Shown here: positions 31,865-41,874 of the stretch, piece after piece
How positions within the stretch are numbered: position 1 is the stretch's first letter
Layout: every line of letters starts with the position of its first letter
Assembly: GCF_027532945.1 (NCBI RefSeq)
Contig: NZ_JAPZTZ010000012.1
Span: forward strand, 114,030-178,029
Source: Phreatobacter sp.
Lineage (GTDB): Bacteria; Pseudomonadota; Alphaproteobacteria; Rhizobiales; Phreatobacteraceae
Reading direction: 5' to 3'
Length of the DNA: 64,000 bases
Position numbers and translations under genes: made by a program
The notes under the pieces: model-generated
Seen by the model: only the letters and a program-made list of their open reading frames with translations
Told to the model about the DNA's origin: nothing
Databases searched by the model: none

Positions 31865-33033
31865 GCCGTCTTCTGGAACAGCTCGCGGCCGATCAGCATG
31901 CGGCGGATCTCGGAAGTGCCGGCGCCGATCTCGTAGAGCTTGGCATCGCGCAGCAGGCGGCCCGTCGGATAATCGTTGATATAGCCATTGCCGCCGAGCA
32001 GCTGGATCGCATCCAGCGCCATCTTGGTGGCATTCTCCGCGGCGTAGAGGATGGCGCCCGCGGCGTCCTCGCGGGTGGTCTGGCCGCGATCGCAGGCCTT
32101 GGCCACCGCATAGACATAGGCGCGGGCGGCGTTCATCGACACATACATGTCGGCAAGCTTGCCCTGGACGAGCTGGAACTCGCCGATGGCCTGGCCGAAC
32201 TGCTTGCGCTCGTGGACATAGGGCATGACCACGTCCATGCAGGCCTGCATGATGCCGAGCGGGCCGGCGGCCAGCACGGCGCGCTCGTAATCGAGCCCGC
32301 TCATCAGCACGTTGACGCCGCGGCCGACCTCACCGAGCACGTTCTCCTCGGGCACCTCGCAATCCTCGAAGACGAGTTCGCCGGTATGGGAGCCGCGCAT
32401 GCCGAGCTTGTCGAGCTTCTGGGCGCAAGAGAAACCCTTGAAGCCCTTCTCGATGAGGAAGGCGGTCATGCCGCGCGCGCCCGCCGCCGGATCGGTCTTG
32501 GCATAGACGACCAGCACATCGGCATCGGGGCCGTTGGTGATCCACATCTTCGTGCCGTTGAGCACGTAGCGATCGCCCTTCTTCTCTGCCCGCAGCTTCA
32601 TCGACACGACGTCGGAGCCGGCGCCGGGCTCGGACATGGCCAGCGCCCCGACATGCTCGCCGCTGATCAGCTTCGGCAGGTAGCGCCGCTTCTGCGCCTC
32701 CGAGCCGTTCTTGCGGATCTGGTTGACGCAGAGATTGGAATGGGCGCCGTAGGACAGGCCGACCGAGGCCGAGGCCCGCGAGATCTCCTCCACGGCGATG
32801 CAGTGCTCAAGGTAGCCGAGGCCCGAACCGCCATACTCTTCCTCGACGGTGATGCCGAGAAGGCCGAGGCCGCCCATCTTCTCCCAGAGGTCCATCGGGA
32901 ACTGGTCGGTCCGGTCGATCTCCGCCGCGCGCGGGGCGATCTCCTCCTGCGAGAAGGCGAAGACCGTGTCGCGCAGCATGTCGGCGGTCTCGCCGAGATC
33001 GAAGTCGAAGGGGCGCGGCGCGTTCCTCAGCAT
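31861..33033 (-). CDS. ivd: Isovaleryl-CoA dehydrogenase (acyl-CoA dehydrogenase family)
   Basis: [100 protein letters not shown]. Confidence 0.9.
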   Translation of the reverse strand: MLRNAPRPFDFDLGETADMLRDTVFAFSQEEIAPRAAEIDRTDQFPMDLWEKMGGLGLLGITVEEEYGGSGLGYLEHCIAVEEISRASASVGLSYGAHSNLCVNQIRKNGSEAQKRRYLPKLISGEHVGALAMSEPGAGSDVVSMKLRAEKKGDRYVLNGTKMWITNGPDADVLVVYAKTDPAAGARGMTAFLIEKGFKGFSCAQKLDKLGMRGSHTGELVFEDCEVPEENVLGEVGRGVNVLMSGLDYERAVLAAGPLGIMQACMDVVMPYVHERKQFGQAIGEFQLVQGKLADMYVSMNAARAYVYAVAKACDRGQTTREDAAGAILYAAENATKMALDAIQLLGGNGYINDYPTGRLLRDAKLYEIGAGTSEIRRMLIGRELFQKTA

Positions 33034-33131
33034 GGGGTCATCCTCGGGTGCGGCCCTTCGTCCGGGCCGGGGCCATGGTTATAGAAGCGGCATTGGACCA
33101 TGTCATGATCGCCGAGAGGCAGGGTGAAGCG

Positions 33132-33617
33132 ATGACGCAGCAGAACGGGGCGAGCGACTATGCCGAGCGGCCAAACCGCTGGCCGTTGCCGCCGGTCATT
33201 TTCGGCCTGTCGCTGGCGCTGGGCTTCGGGCTCGACAGCCTGGCGCGGGTCGCCCTGCCCGCCCCCGGTATCGCCAAGCTCCTCGGCGCACTGGCCCTCG
33301 GCGCCGGCCTTGCGCTGGTGCTCTGGTCGAGTTCGACCCTGTCGCGCGCGCGGACCGCCATCTTGCCGCACCACCCCGCGACGCGGCTGGTGACGTCAGG
33401 CCCCTTCGCCTGGAGCCGCAACCCCATCTATCTCGGCGAACTCTGCCTCATCGCCGGGTTCGGCGGAGTCGAGGGCTCGCTCGCCTATCTCGTGGCGGCG
33501 GCCGTCTTCATCATGGCCATGACCCATTTCGCCATCCGCCGCGAGGAGGCCCACCTTGCCGCCCGCTTCGGTGCGGAATGGGAGGCCTATGCGGCGCGCG
33601 TGCGGCGATGGGTGTGA
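33132..33617 (+). CDS. Isoprenylcysteine carboxyl methyltransferase family membrane protein
   Basis: LVTSGPFAWSRNPIYLGELCLIAGFG...THFAIRREEAHLAARFGAEWEAYAARVRRWV. Confidence 0.9.
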   Translation: MTQQNGASDYAERPNRWPLPPVIFGLSLALGFGLDSLARVALPAPGIAKLLGALALGAGLALVLWSSSTLSRARTAILPHHPATRLVTSGPFAWSRNPIYLGELCLIAGFGGVEGSLAYLVAAAVFIMAMTHFAIRREEAHLAARFGAEWEAYAARVRRWV

Positions 33618-33642
33618 TGCGATCGTCCCTGCATTGAGGAAG

Positions 33643-33820
33643 TGCGTCCTTCGAGGCTCGCTCACTTCGCTCTCTCGCACCTCAGGATGAGGACGGTCGA
33701 GACCAGCATTCCGCTTGGCTGAAGCCTATCGATCGCGCGTCAGACGACGCCGATGCAGGGCACCGACCTCCCTCACCCTGAGGTGCGAGAGAGCGAAGCG
33801 AGCGAGCCTCGAAGGACGCA
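33643..33820. repeat. Large intergenic inverted repeat, copy B: 50-nt arms, 78-nt spacer
   Basis: Arm 33643-33692 TGCGTCCTTCGAGGCTCGCTCACTTCGCTCTCTCGCACCTCAGGATGAGG vs reverse complement of 33771-33820: 48/50 identical. Confidence 0.92.
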
Positions 33821-33847
33821 GTTGTTCAATGCAGGGCTGCGAGGAAC

Positions 33848-34837
33848 CTAGAACGGCGGCCGCGAGGCCGGCACGGGTGCCGTGCCCATGGCAGGCGTCT
33901 CCGCGGTCGGCACGGCGGCCGCCGGAACGCTGGTCGTCGCCGTCGGCACTTGCTGGGGCTGCGCCTCGGCAGCGGCAACCGTCACGGCCGGCGAGGTGGG
34001 TGCCTGCGGCGCGGGGGCCGAGGCCACAGCCGTGGCGCCATGGTGGTGGTGGCGATGGCGGAAGCCGGTCTGGGCGAGCTGCTGCCACTGGTGGGGGGTC
34101 CCGGCAAAGACGTTGCGATCGACCGGCGTGTTGATGCCAGCCACACGCCCGGTGGCGGTGATCTGCCAGAAGGCCCAGCGGCGGCCGGGATAGCGCTCGT
34201 GCGGCACCGCGGCGACCGACCTCACCCAGAACGGATATTCGGCGAACTCGCCGCTGGCGAGGACCTCGCGGTGGAACTTGATGTCGGCATAGATGATCGG
34301 CTTCTTGCCGTAATGGCGCTCCATGGCGTGCAGGAACTCGCGCATCTTCGCCTGGGCGACCGGGACCGGCACCCGCCGCGGGCAGGTGGGCGACTGGAAG
34401 TTCCATTCCACGTCAAGCACCGGCGGCAGCGCGTCCGGCTCGACGGGCACATTGCGCTTGAACCAGGCGATCTGGTCGGCCATAGGCCGGCACCAATAGG
34501 TGAAGTGGTAGGCCCCGCGCGGGATGCCGGCGCGCCGCGCCCCTTCCCAGTTCTCGCGGAAACGGCTGTCGAGCAGGTCTCCGCCCTCGGTCGCCTTGAT
34601 GAAGGCGAAGGAGACACCGGCCGCCCTCACCTGCTGCCAGTCGATCGTGCCCTGGTACTTCGACACGTCGATGCCGTGCACAGGATGGGCGTGGTGGCCG
34701 ACCGTGTGGGTGACTGTCGGGAAAGGATGATCGCCGGTCGCCGAGGCCGAGACCTCGGCGGTCGGTACGCTGCCGCAGGCGGCGAGCTGGAGCCCCAGGA
34801 GGGTCACGGCGGCGAGAAGGATCGGGCGTCGCGTCAT
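33848..34837 (-). CDS. Glycoside hydrolase family 25 (lysozyme) lipoprotein
   Basis: Lipobox LQLAAC; HGIDVSKYQGTIDWQQVRAAGVSFAFIKATEGGDLLDSRFRENW, GAYHFTYWCRPMADQI, LPPVLDVEWNF. Confidence 0.92.
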   Translation of the reverse strand: MTRRPILLAAVTLLGLQLAACGSVPTAEVSASATGDHPFPTVTHTVGHHAHPVHGIDVSKYQGTIDWQQVRAAGVSFAFIKATEGGDLLDSRFRENWEGARRAGIPRGAYHFTYWCRPMADQIAWFKRNVPVEPDALPPVLDVEWNFQSPTCPRRVPVPVAQAKMREFLHAMERHYGKKPIIYADIKFHREVLASGEFAEYPFWVRSVAAVPHERYPGRRWAFWQITATGRVAGINTPVDRNVFAGTPHQWQQLAQTGFRHRHHHHGATAVASAPAPQAPTSPAVTVAAAEAQPQQVPTATTSVPAAAVPTAETPAMGTAPVPASRPPF

Positions 34838-34892
34838 CGTCGGGGCTCTGGCGGGGAAATGCGGCCGCGCTGGGGCGGCCGCCGAACCATCC

Positions 34893-35612
34893 TTATGCTT
34901 TACGACCGGTTTCTTTTTCGTAGCGCGCCTTGGTCTCGGCGTTGGGCGGATAGAGGCCCGGCAGAGGCAGGCCCTTCTCGACCTCGCCCATGAGCCAGCC
35001 CTCGAGATGCTCCTGCGCTTCCGCCGCCTCGAGCACGGCGTCGACCATGTCCTGCGGGATGAGCACGGCGCCGTCGCCATCGCAGACCACGATGTCGTTC
35101 GGGAAGACGGCGACGCCACCGCAGCCGATCGGCTCCTGCCAGTTGATGAAGGTCAGAGCCGCAACCGAGGCCGGGGCGGCCGCGCCCGAACACCAGACCG
35201 GCAGCTTGGTGCCGCGGACGCCATCGGCGTCACGCACCACGCCGTCGGTGACAAGGGCGGCGACGCCGCGCTTCGCCATGCGCGCGCAGAGGATGTCGCC
35301 GAAAATGCCCGCCTCCTTGGAGCCCATGGCATCGACCACGGCGATGACGCCCTCGGGCATCGCCTCGATGGCGCCACGGGTGGAGATCGGGTTCGACCAG
35401 CTGGCGGGGGTCGCGAGATCCTCGCGCGCCGGCACGAAGCGCAGGGTGAAGGCGCGACCGACCGTGCGCTTGCCGGCATGGGAGAAGGGCTGCGTGCCCG
35501 CCATCCAGATCTTCCGCAGGCCCTTCTTGAGGAGCACCGTCGTCAGGGTCGCGGTGGTGATAGTCTCGAGCTTGGCCTTCACGGCGGGATCGAGCGGCAG
35601 AACGGCGGTCAT
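34893..35612 (-). CDS. RraA family protein (ribonuclease-regulator / aldolase-like)
   Basis: VIAVVDAMGSKEAGIFGDILCARMAKRGVAALVTDGVVRDADGVRGTKLPVWCSG; IGCGGVAVFPNDIVVCDGDGAVLIP. Confidence 0.88.
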   Translation of the reverse strand: MTAVLPLDPAVKAKLETITTATLTTVLLKKGLRKIWMAGTQPFSHAGKRTVGRAFTLRFVPAREDLATPASWSNPISTRGAIEAMPEGVIAVVDAMGSKEAGIFGDILCARMAKRGVAALVTDGVVRDADGVRGTKLPVWCSGAAAPASVAALTFINWQEPIGCGGVAVFPNDIVVCDGDGAVLIPQDMVDAVLEAAEAQEHLEGWLMGEVEKGLPLPGLYPPNAETKARYEKETGRKA

Positions 35613-35745
35613 GGACAAGGACTCTGGGTAAAGGTTCGAGGGCGCCGAACCTGCCCGAGCCCGGCCCGCCTGTCGAGCGCCGAGGCCATGCATTCGTGAG
35701 CCACGACACATCCGCTGAGACCGGAGGACGGCCGGCCGGCGCGCC

Positions 35746-37311
35746 TCAACCGGTGGCGGCAAGCCCGGTCTGCGGCGCGCGAGTGACGGCATAGCGCCGG
35801 TCGAACTCGTCCACGGGCATGGGCCGGGCCAGATGATAGCCCTGCATCAGTCCGCAACCCGCCGCACGCAGGAACCGCGCCTGTTCAGCGGTCTCGACGC
35901 CCTCGGCGACGACCTTGAGCCCGAGGGCGCGGCCTAGATTGACGACGCAGTGGAGGATGGTCGCCGCCTCGACGCCGCTGTCGAGGTCAGCGACGAAGCT
36001 GCGATCGACCTTGAGGGCATCGAGGTTGAAGCGCCGCAGATAGCTGAGCGAGGAAAAGCCCGTTCCGAAGTCGTCGAGAGCGATCTTCACCCCAAGCGCC
36101 CGGAGTTCGTGCGTCACGGCGCGGGCATGTTCGGTGTCCTCGATCATGACGCCTTCGGTGATCTCGAGCACGAGCCGCTCCGGCGGCAGTCCGCTGTCGG
36201 CGAGCGCCGCCTTCACCTGGGCGATGAAGTCGCTGCGACGGAACTGGGTCGGCGACACGTTGACCGAAACGAACAGCTCCTCCCACCGCACCGCCGCCCG
36301 ACAGGCGAGCCGCAGGATGGTCGCGCCGAGGCGGTGGATCAGGCCGCAGCTCTCGGCCAGCGGCACGAATTCCGACGGGCCGACGCGACCGCGATAGGGA
36401 TGGTTCCAGCGGGCGAGTGCCTCGGCGCCCTTCATGGTGACACCGTCGGTGCCGAAGATCGGCTGCAGGTCGATATCGATTTCGCCGTTGATCAGGGCCC
36501 CGCGCAGCTCCCGCTCCTGGTAGCGCCGCTGGGATTCATCGCGATCCATGTCGGGATGGAAGGGCACCGCGCAATTCTTGCCGCGGGCCTTGGCGAGATA
36601 GAGCGCCCGGTCTGCGCGCCGCATCATGTCATCGCGCGTTGTGCCGCGCTCCTGGGTGGCGCAGAAGCCGATGGAGACGCCGATCGTGAGCACGTTGCCG
36701 TCGTAGGGGATGGGCTTGCGCACCTCGGCGATGATCAGCCGGCAGGCCGCCGTGATGTCGGTTGCCTCCGGCGCGCCCTCGATGAGCACTGCGAACTCGT
36801 CACCGCCCAGGCGGCCGATGGCGACATCGGGACCACAGATGAACCGCATGCGCCGCGCCACCTCGGCGAGAACCGCGTCGCCAGCGTGGTGGCCGTAGGT
36901 ATCATTGATCTCCTTGAAGAGATCGAGGTCGAGCAGCAGCAACGTGGCGCCGCCGCGGCGGTCGATGGTGTCGAGGACTTGCTCGAAGCTGCGGCAGAAG
37001 GCGGCCCGGTCGGCGAGGCCCGTCAGGCCGTCAATGCCCGGGGGCAGGAGGAAGCGCGCGCCGGCAATGACCTCGCGCTGCGACACGCGCAGCCGGACGA
37101 GGAGCGCCAGCGTCACAACTGCCGCAATGCCGGCACAGGCTGCGAGCTGGCCGACCCACGAGCCGTCGGCACCCACGACCAGCCGGACCGGATACCAGGC
37201 GTGGATCGCAAGCACGGCGATCGCGACGACCAGCGAAACGACGCCGGCTGCCACGGCCCAGATCTGGCCACTCAACGCCGCATCGGCACGGCGCTTGACT
37301 GAAATCGACAT
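35746..37311 (-). CDS. Bifunctional diguanylate cyclase/phosphodiesterase (GGDEF-EAL)
   Basis: N-terminal TMs; RLGGDEFAVLIEGA (intact GGDEF); AEALARWNHPYRG, DDFGTGFSSLSYLRRFNLDALKVDRSFV (EAL). Confidence 0.95.
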   Translation of the reverse strand: MSISVKRRADAALSGQIWAVAAGVVSLVVAIAVLAIHAWYPVRLVVGADGSWVGQLAACAGIAAVVTLALLVRLRVSQREVIAGARFLLPPGIDGLTGLADRAAFCRSFEQVLDTIDRRGGATLLLLDLDLFKEINDTYGHHAGDAVLAEVARRMRFICGPDVAIGRLGGDEFAVLIEGAPEATDITAACRLIIAEVRKPIPYDGNVLTIGVSIGFCATQERGTTRDDMMRRADRALYLAKARGKNCAVPFHPDMDRDESQRRYQERELRGALINGEIDIDLQPIFGTDGVTMKGAEALARWNHPYRGRVGPSEFVPLAESCGLIHRLGATILRLACRAAVRWEELFVSVNVSPTQFRRSDFIAQVKAALADSGLPPERLVLEITEGVMIEDTEHARAVTHELRALGVKIALDDFGTGFSSLSYLRRFNLDALKVDRSFVADLDSGVEAATILHCVVNLGRALGLKVVAEGVETAEQARFLRAAGCGLMQGYHLARPMPVDEFDRRYAVTRAPQTGLAATG

Positions 37312-37459
37312 TCCGGACCCCCGCCGGTACGCATGCACGACGCCGGCAACTTATGGGGCATGATTTAAGATTGCGTTGGCACTCCGGCCGCGCAATTCCC
37401 AGACAAAACGCGGAATATTCTTCTGTTTAGCCGACTAGATTCACGCCTTTACTGGGCGT

Positions 37460-38872
37460 CTAAAGCTTGAACCACCAGGTCGCAATAGTGAGAAAGCTGA
37501 GGAAACCCGTGACATCCGTGACGGTCGTCACGAAAGGACCCGATGAAATCGCCGGATCCACCCGTAATCGGTCGAGCAGCAGCGGGATCAAAACGCCGCC
37601 CAGCGATCCCGCGACAAGATTGCAGACCAGGGCGAGGCCGATCACCACGCCGATATTGGCATTGGTGAACCAGAAGCTCGCCACCGCGCCGGTGATGAGA
37701 GCGAAGGCGATGCCATTGAGGAAACCGACCGCCACCTCGCGGCGGACGATCCGGAAGGCGTTGCGGGGGCCGAGCTCACGCGTGGCGAGGGCGCGGACCG
37801 CCACCGTCATAGTCTGGGTCGCGGCGTTGCCGCCCTGGCTCGCGACGATGGGGGCAAGCACGGCCAGCGCCACCATCTCGGCGAGCTGGACCTCGAAGGA
37901 CTTGAGGACAGTCGTGGCGAGAAAGGCGGTGATCAGATTGATGAACAGCCAGCGGAACCGCCCCTTGGCCGTCGTCCAGACGCTGTCGGAGATCTCCTCG
38001 TCCGCCTTGACGCCACCGAGCTGCTTGATGTCGGCATCCGCCTCCTCCTCGATGACGTCGACGATGTCGTCGACGGTGAGGACGCCGACGAGGCGGTTGC
38101 CCTCGTCGACCACCGGGGCGGAGAGCAGGTTGTAGCGCTCGAACATGAACGCCACGTCCTCCTGGTCCTCGCTCGCGGTAACGGTGCGCGTCTCCTCCTC
38201 GAGGATGTCGGTGACCGCCACCGGGCGCTGGGCGCGCAGCAGCCTGTCGAGGCGGACATGCCCCTGAATATGATAGCCTGGGTCCACGACGAAGATTTCG
38301 GTGAAGTCTTCGGGCAGATCAGCGGAGTCCCGCAGGTGGTCGATCACCTGCCCCACCGTCCAAAAGGGCGGCACGGCGATGAACTCGTCCTTCATGCGCC
38401 GGCCGGCCGAGCCTTCCGGATAGTCGAAGGCGCGGCGAAGGGCGAAGCGGTCGCTGGCCGGCAGCTTGTCGAGGATCTCGCTGCGCTCGGCCTCGTCGAG
38501 GTCCTCGAGGATCGCCACGGCATCATCGGTCTCGAGCTCGGCGATGCCTTCGGCGACCTGCTCGGGCTCCATCTCCTCGAGGATCTCGACGCGGATGGTC
38601 TCGTCGACCTCGGTGAGCGCGGTGAAGTCGAAATCAGCGCCGAGAAGCTCGACGAGCCGATTGCGGTCGTCGGGATCGAGCTGGGCGAGAAGTGCACCGA
38701 CATCGGCTTCGTGCGCTTCGGAGACGAGCGTCTTCAGGCTCTCCGCATCGCCCTCGACGAGCATGGCGCAGACAACGTCCACGACCGCCGGCAGGAGTTC
38801 GCCTTCATCGTCGCGCCAGTCCCTGTCGCGCCATTCCAGCGCACGGGCGAGAGGCGGCTGGGTCTCGACCAT
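37460..38872 (-). CDS. mgtE: Magnesium transporter MgtE
   Basis: N-domain helices, CBS pair (VDEGNRLVGVLTVDDIVDVIEEEADADI), TM region LAPIVASQGGNAATQTMTVAVRALATRE. Confidence 0.93.
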   Translation of the reverse strand: MVETQPPLARALEWRDRDWRDDEGELLPAVVDVVCAMLVEGDAESLKTLVSEAHEADVGALLAQLDPDDRNRLVELLGADFDFTALTEVDETIRVEILEEMEPEQVAEGIAELETDDAVAILEDLDEAERSEILDKLPASDRFALRRAFDYPEGSAGRRMKDEFIAVPPFWTVGQVIDHLRDSADLPEDFTEIFVVDPGYHIQGHVRLDRLLRAQRPVAVTDILEEETRTVTASEDQEDVAFMFERYNLLSAPVVDEGNRLVGVLTVDDIVDVIEEEADADIKQLGGVKADEEISDSVWTTAKGRFRWLFINLITAFLATTVLKSFEVQLAEMVALAVLAPIVASQGGNAATQTMTVAVRALATRELGPRNAFRIVRREVAVGFLNGIAFALITGAVASFWFTNANIGVVIGLALVCNLVAGSLGGVLIPLLLDRLRVDPAISSGPFVTTVTDVTGFLSFLTIATWWFKL

Positions 38873-38999
38873 GGCGGGCCTCCCGGGCGATGCGCGACGA
38901 GCCATAAGGGATAGGACGTTCTTGGATGCGGCGCAGCGATTTGGCAAGCCGGAGGGCCTAGCATCACGCCGACCTGAACCACCGGGACACCAGCCCAGC

Positions 39000-39764
39000 A
39001 TGACCCAGCTTCGGCCGTCGCGCCGCCTCATCCTCGGCTCGGCCCTTGCGACCGCCCTGCCCGGGCTCGCCCGTGCCGCCTGCGGCCTGGAGGCACTCGG
39101 CACGGCCCGCGTGCTCGAGGTGCGCACCACGGGTGCGCTGAGGGTCGGCCGCCGAAGCTATCCCGCGACCCTGCCGCTCGCCCCCGGCGAGGTGGTTCTG
39201 ACCTTCGACGACGGCCCCCATCCCGGCACGACCGAGCCGATCCTCGACAGCCTCGCCCGCGAATGCGTCAAGGCGACCTTCTTCATGATCGGCCGCCAGG
39301 CCGCGGCCCACCCTGCCCTCGCCCGCCGGGTGCTGGCGGCGGGCCACACGGTCGGTCACCACTCCAACACCCACCCGATGACGCTGGCGCAGCTGCCGCA
39401 GGCCACCGCCGAGGCAGACATCGAAGCCGGTTTCCGTGCCGTCGACACCGCGCTCTACGGCGCCTATGCGGGCCGGCCGCGCACGCCCTTCTTCCGCTAC
39501 CCCGGGTTTGGCGATTCCACTGCGCTCAATCAGGGGCTCGCCGCCCGCGACATCGGCATTTTCGGCGCGGACCTCTGGGCCAGCGACTGGAATGACATGG
39601 CGCCCGACCAGCAGCTTGCCCTGGTGATGCGCCGCCTCGCCCAGAGCCGCGGCGGCATCCTCCTGTTCCACGACACCCGGCCCCAGACCGCGGCGATGCT
39701 CCCGGCCTGCCTCAGGGCCATGAAGGCCGCCGGCTACCGGGTCGTCCACATCATCCCGGCCTGA
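39000..39764 (+). CDS. Polysaccharide deacetylase family protein
   Basis: EVVLTFDDGPHPGTTEPILDSLARECVKATFFMIGRQAAAHPALARRVLAAGHTVGHHSNTHPMTL. Confidence 0.93.
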   Translation: MTQLRPSRRLILGSALATALPGLARAACGLEALGTARVLEVRTTGALRVGRRSYPATLPLAPGEVVLTFDDGPHPGTTEPILDSLARECVKATFFMIGRQAAAHPALARRVLAAGHTVGHHSNTHPMTLAQLPQATAEADIEAGFRAVDTALYGAYAGRPRTPFFRYPGFGDSTALNQGLAARDIGIFGADLWASDWNDMAPDQQLALVMRRLAQSRGGILLFHDTRPQTAAMLPACLRAMKAAGYRVVHIIPA

Positions 39765-39771
39765 TGCGAGA

Positions 39772-39799
39772 AAAGCCCCGGCGCCAAGGCCGGGGCTTT
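39772..39799. terminator. Hairpin terminator between convergent genes
   Basis: AAAGCCCCGG-N8-CCGGGGCTTT between deacetylase and ABC substrate-binding genes. Confidence 0.7.
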
Positions 39800-39821
39800 G
39801 ATGCGTCCGGTGTCAGGCGGC

Positions 39822-41414
39822 TCAGCCCCTGCGCTCGATGTTCCACATCACTGGGAAGCCGAAATCGATGACGCCCGCGAGTTCGCTGCGCCACACCGCC
39901 GGGCTCTGGAACTGGCCGGCGATGGGGAAGGTCGCGTTCTCCAGCGCGAACTTCTGCAGCTGTTCGGCCAGCACCTTGCGCTTGGCCGGGTCGCTCTCGG
40001 CCTCGAACTGCTCGAGCACCGGCTTCATCGGATCGACGCAATAGCCCCAGGGCTGGTTGCCCGTGCAGTTGAAGCCGACGCCGAGATTCGACAGCGGGTC
40101 CGACATGTCGAAGCCGGTATAGACCACCGGAATGACGCTCCAGCCACCCTGGTCCAGCGGGTTCTTCTGCACCCAACGCTGGGCGATGGCCGACCATTCC
40201 AGGCCCTGGACATCGAGATTGAAGCCCGCCTGCTTCATCCGGTCGATCAGCACGCTGCCGAAGGGATTGAGAAGAGAGCTGTCGAGGGGATGCAGCAGGA
40301 CGATCTTCTCGTTCTTGTAGCCGCCCTCGGCGAGCAGCGCCTTGGCCTTGGCGATGCTGGTCTGGGCGAGCTCGGCGCTGCCGCCGGTGTTCTCGTAGGG
40401 CGCGCCGCACATGAACATCGAGGTGCAGTCGGGCTTGCCGAGTTCGCCGCCGAAACCGGCACCGGCCAGAACCTCGCCGCGGTCGAGGCACTGCTGGATG
40501 GCCCGGCGGACGAAGACATTGTCCATCGGCGTCTGGAAGTGGTTGATCGACACCGCATACATCAGGTTCGCCCGTCCGCCCGCCTGGGCGAAGGTGAGAT
40601 TGCGATCGCGGCGCATCCGCGGGATCAGGTCCACCGGCGCATATTCGAGATAGTCCACCTCGCCGCGGGTGAGCGCCGCATAGCGCAGCGCAATGTCCGG
40701 CATGGTCAACATTTCCATGCGCGCGATCTTGGCGATCTTGCCGCCGGCAAGGCCATCGGCCGGCTCGTTGCGAGGGACATACTGGTCGAACTTGCGGAAG
40801 GTCGCGCGGTCACCCGGCACCCATTCGCTGCGCTGGAAGACGTAAGGACCCGAACCGACGATCTCGGAGACCTGCTGGGTCGGCGGCGTCGCATTGGCGA
40901 TGCGCGCCGGCATCATGACCGGCACATGGACCGAGGGCTTGCCGAGAGCGTCGATAACGCCGCCGAAGGGCCGCTTCAGCTTGAGGATGAACCCGTCCTC
41001 GCCATTGGCGACGAGTTCGCCGGTCGCGGCCATCAGCCGGCGGCCGATGGAGTCGCGGCTGCCCCAGCGCTTCAGCGAGGCGATGACGTCCTCGGACGTG
41101 ACCTTGGCGCCGTCGTGGAAGCGCAGGCCCGCGCGCAGCTTGAAGGTCCAGGTGAGGCGGTCGGCGCTGACCACCCAGCCTTCCAGCATCTGCGGTTTGT
41201 ACTCGCCCTTCCCGTCCAGCGAGACGAGCGTGTCGAAGACCATGTAGCCGAAATTGCGCGTCACAAAGGACGGGCTGGCGATCGGGTCGAGGTTCTGCAG
41301 GCCGACATTGACGACGAAGCGCAGCGGCCTCTCGGCGCCCTGGCCGAAGCCGATGCGGGGGGCGGCGATGAGCGCGGCGGCAGCGGCAAGGCCCTGGCGG
41401 CGGGTAATGCGCAT
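39822..41414 (-). CDS. ABC transporter substrate-binding protein, peptide/nickel (family 5)
   Basis: Signal peptide; LTWTFKLRAGLRFHDGAKVTSEDVIASLKRW...GSGPYVFQRSEWVPGDRATFRKFDQY. Confidence 0.92.
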   Translation of the reverse strand: MRITRRQGLAAAAALIAAPRIGFGQGAERPLRFVVNVGLQNLDPIASPSFVTRNFGYMVFDTLVSLDGKGEYKPQMLEGWVVSADRLTWTFKLRAGLRFHDGAKVTSEDVIASLKRWGSRDSIGRRLMAATGELVANGEDGFILKLKRPFGGVIDALGKPSVHVPVMMPARIANATPPTQQVSEIVGSGPYVFQRSEWVPGDRATFRKFDQYVPRNEPADGLAGGKIAKIARMEMLTMPDIALRYAALTRGEVDYLEYAPVDLIPRMRRDRNLTFAQAGGRANLMYAVSINHFQTPMDNVFVRRAIQQCLDRGEVLAGAGFGGELGKPDCTSMFMCGAPYENTGGSAELAQTSIAKAKALLAEGGYKNEKIVLLHPLDSSLLNPFGSVLIDRMKQAGFNLDVQGLEWSAIAQRWVQKNPLDQGGWSVIPVVYTGFDMSDPLSNLGVGFNCTGNQPWGYCVDPMKPVLEQFEAESDPAKRKVLAEQLQKFALENATFPIAGQFQSPAVWRSELAGVIDFGFPVMWNIERRG

Positions 41415-41626
41415 GGGAGGCTCCTCGGCGGTCGGCGGCAGGTGACGGTGCCGGGGCGAGCCGACATTCCCGTCCCGACCCGTCGAGAGTAGGAAAAACC
41501 TTTCCCCTGAGGCATGCGAAGTTGGAAAGACCGCTACGCGTTAGCGAACCGGCCGCATTGATGCGCGATACGGATAGCTCAACCAAGGCGCGGTCCTGAC
41601 TGGGCAGATGAGCTGCAGCGGTTGCG

Positions 41627-41868
41627 TCAGGCCGCCTGACCGTTGAGACTTGCCAATGTCTCGGCCAGCACGCCGATGCGCTCGCGACTGGTGCCATTGA
41701 GCGCCGAGATCTCGGCCGACGAGGTCGCCGAGCGCGAGGCCAGGGTCTTCACCTCCTGCCCCACCACGGCAAAGCCCTTGGAGGCTTCGCCGGTCCGCGC
41801 CGACTTGATCGTGACTTTGAGGGCGAGCAGGTCGGTCTGCTTGGCGATGGCCTCGATGGTCGCCAAGC
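41627..41868 (-). pseudogene. Remnant of methyl-accepting chemotaxis protein signalling domain
   Basis: [68 protein letters not shown] hairpin without HAMP or sensor, degenerate at [14 protein letters not shown]. Confidence 0.8.
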
Positions 41869-41874
41869 GTCGCG

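Noticed and set aside
35950-37302. 450-aa plus-strand ORF opposite the GGDEF/EAL gene
   Set aside because: The minus strand has intact GGDEF and EAL motifs; the plus ORF shows no domain
39798-41492. 564-aa plus-strand ORF opposite the ABC substrate-binding gene
   Set aside because: Shadow ORF; the minus strand has a signal peptide and SBP family 5 motifs
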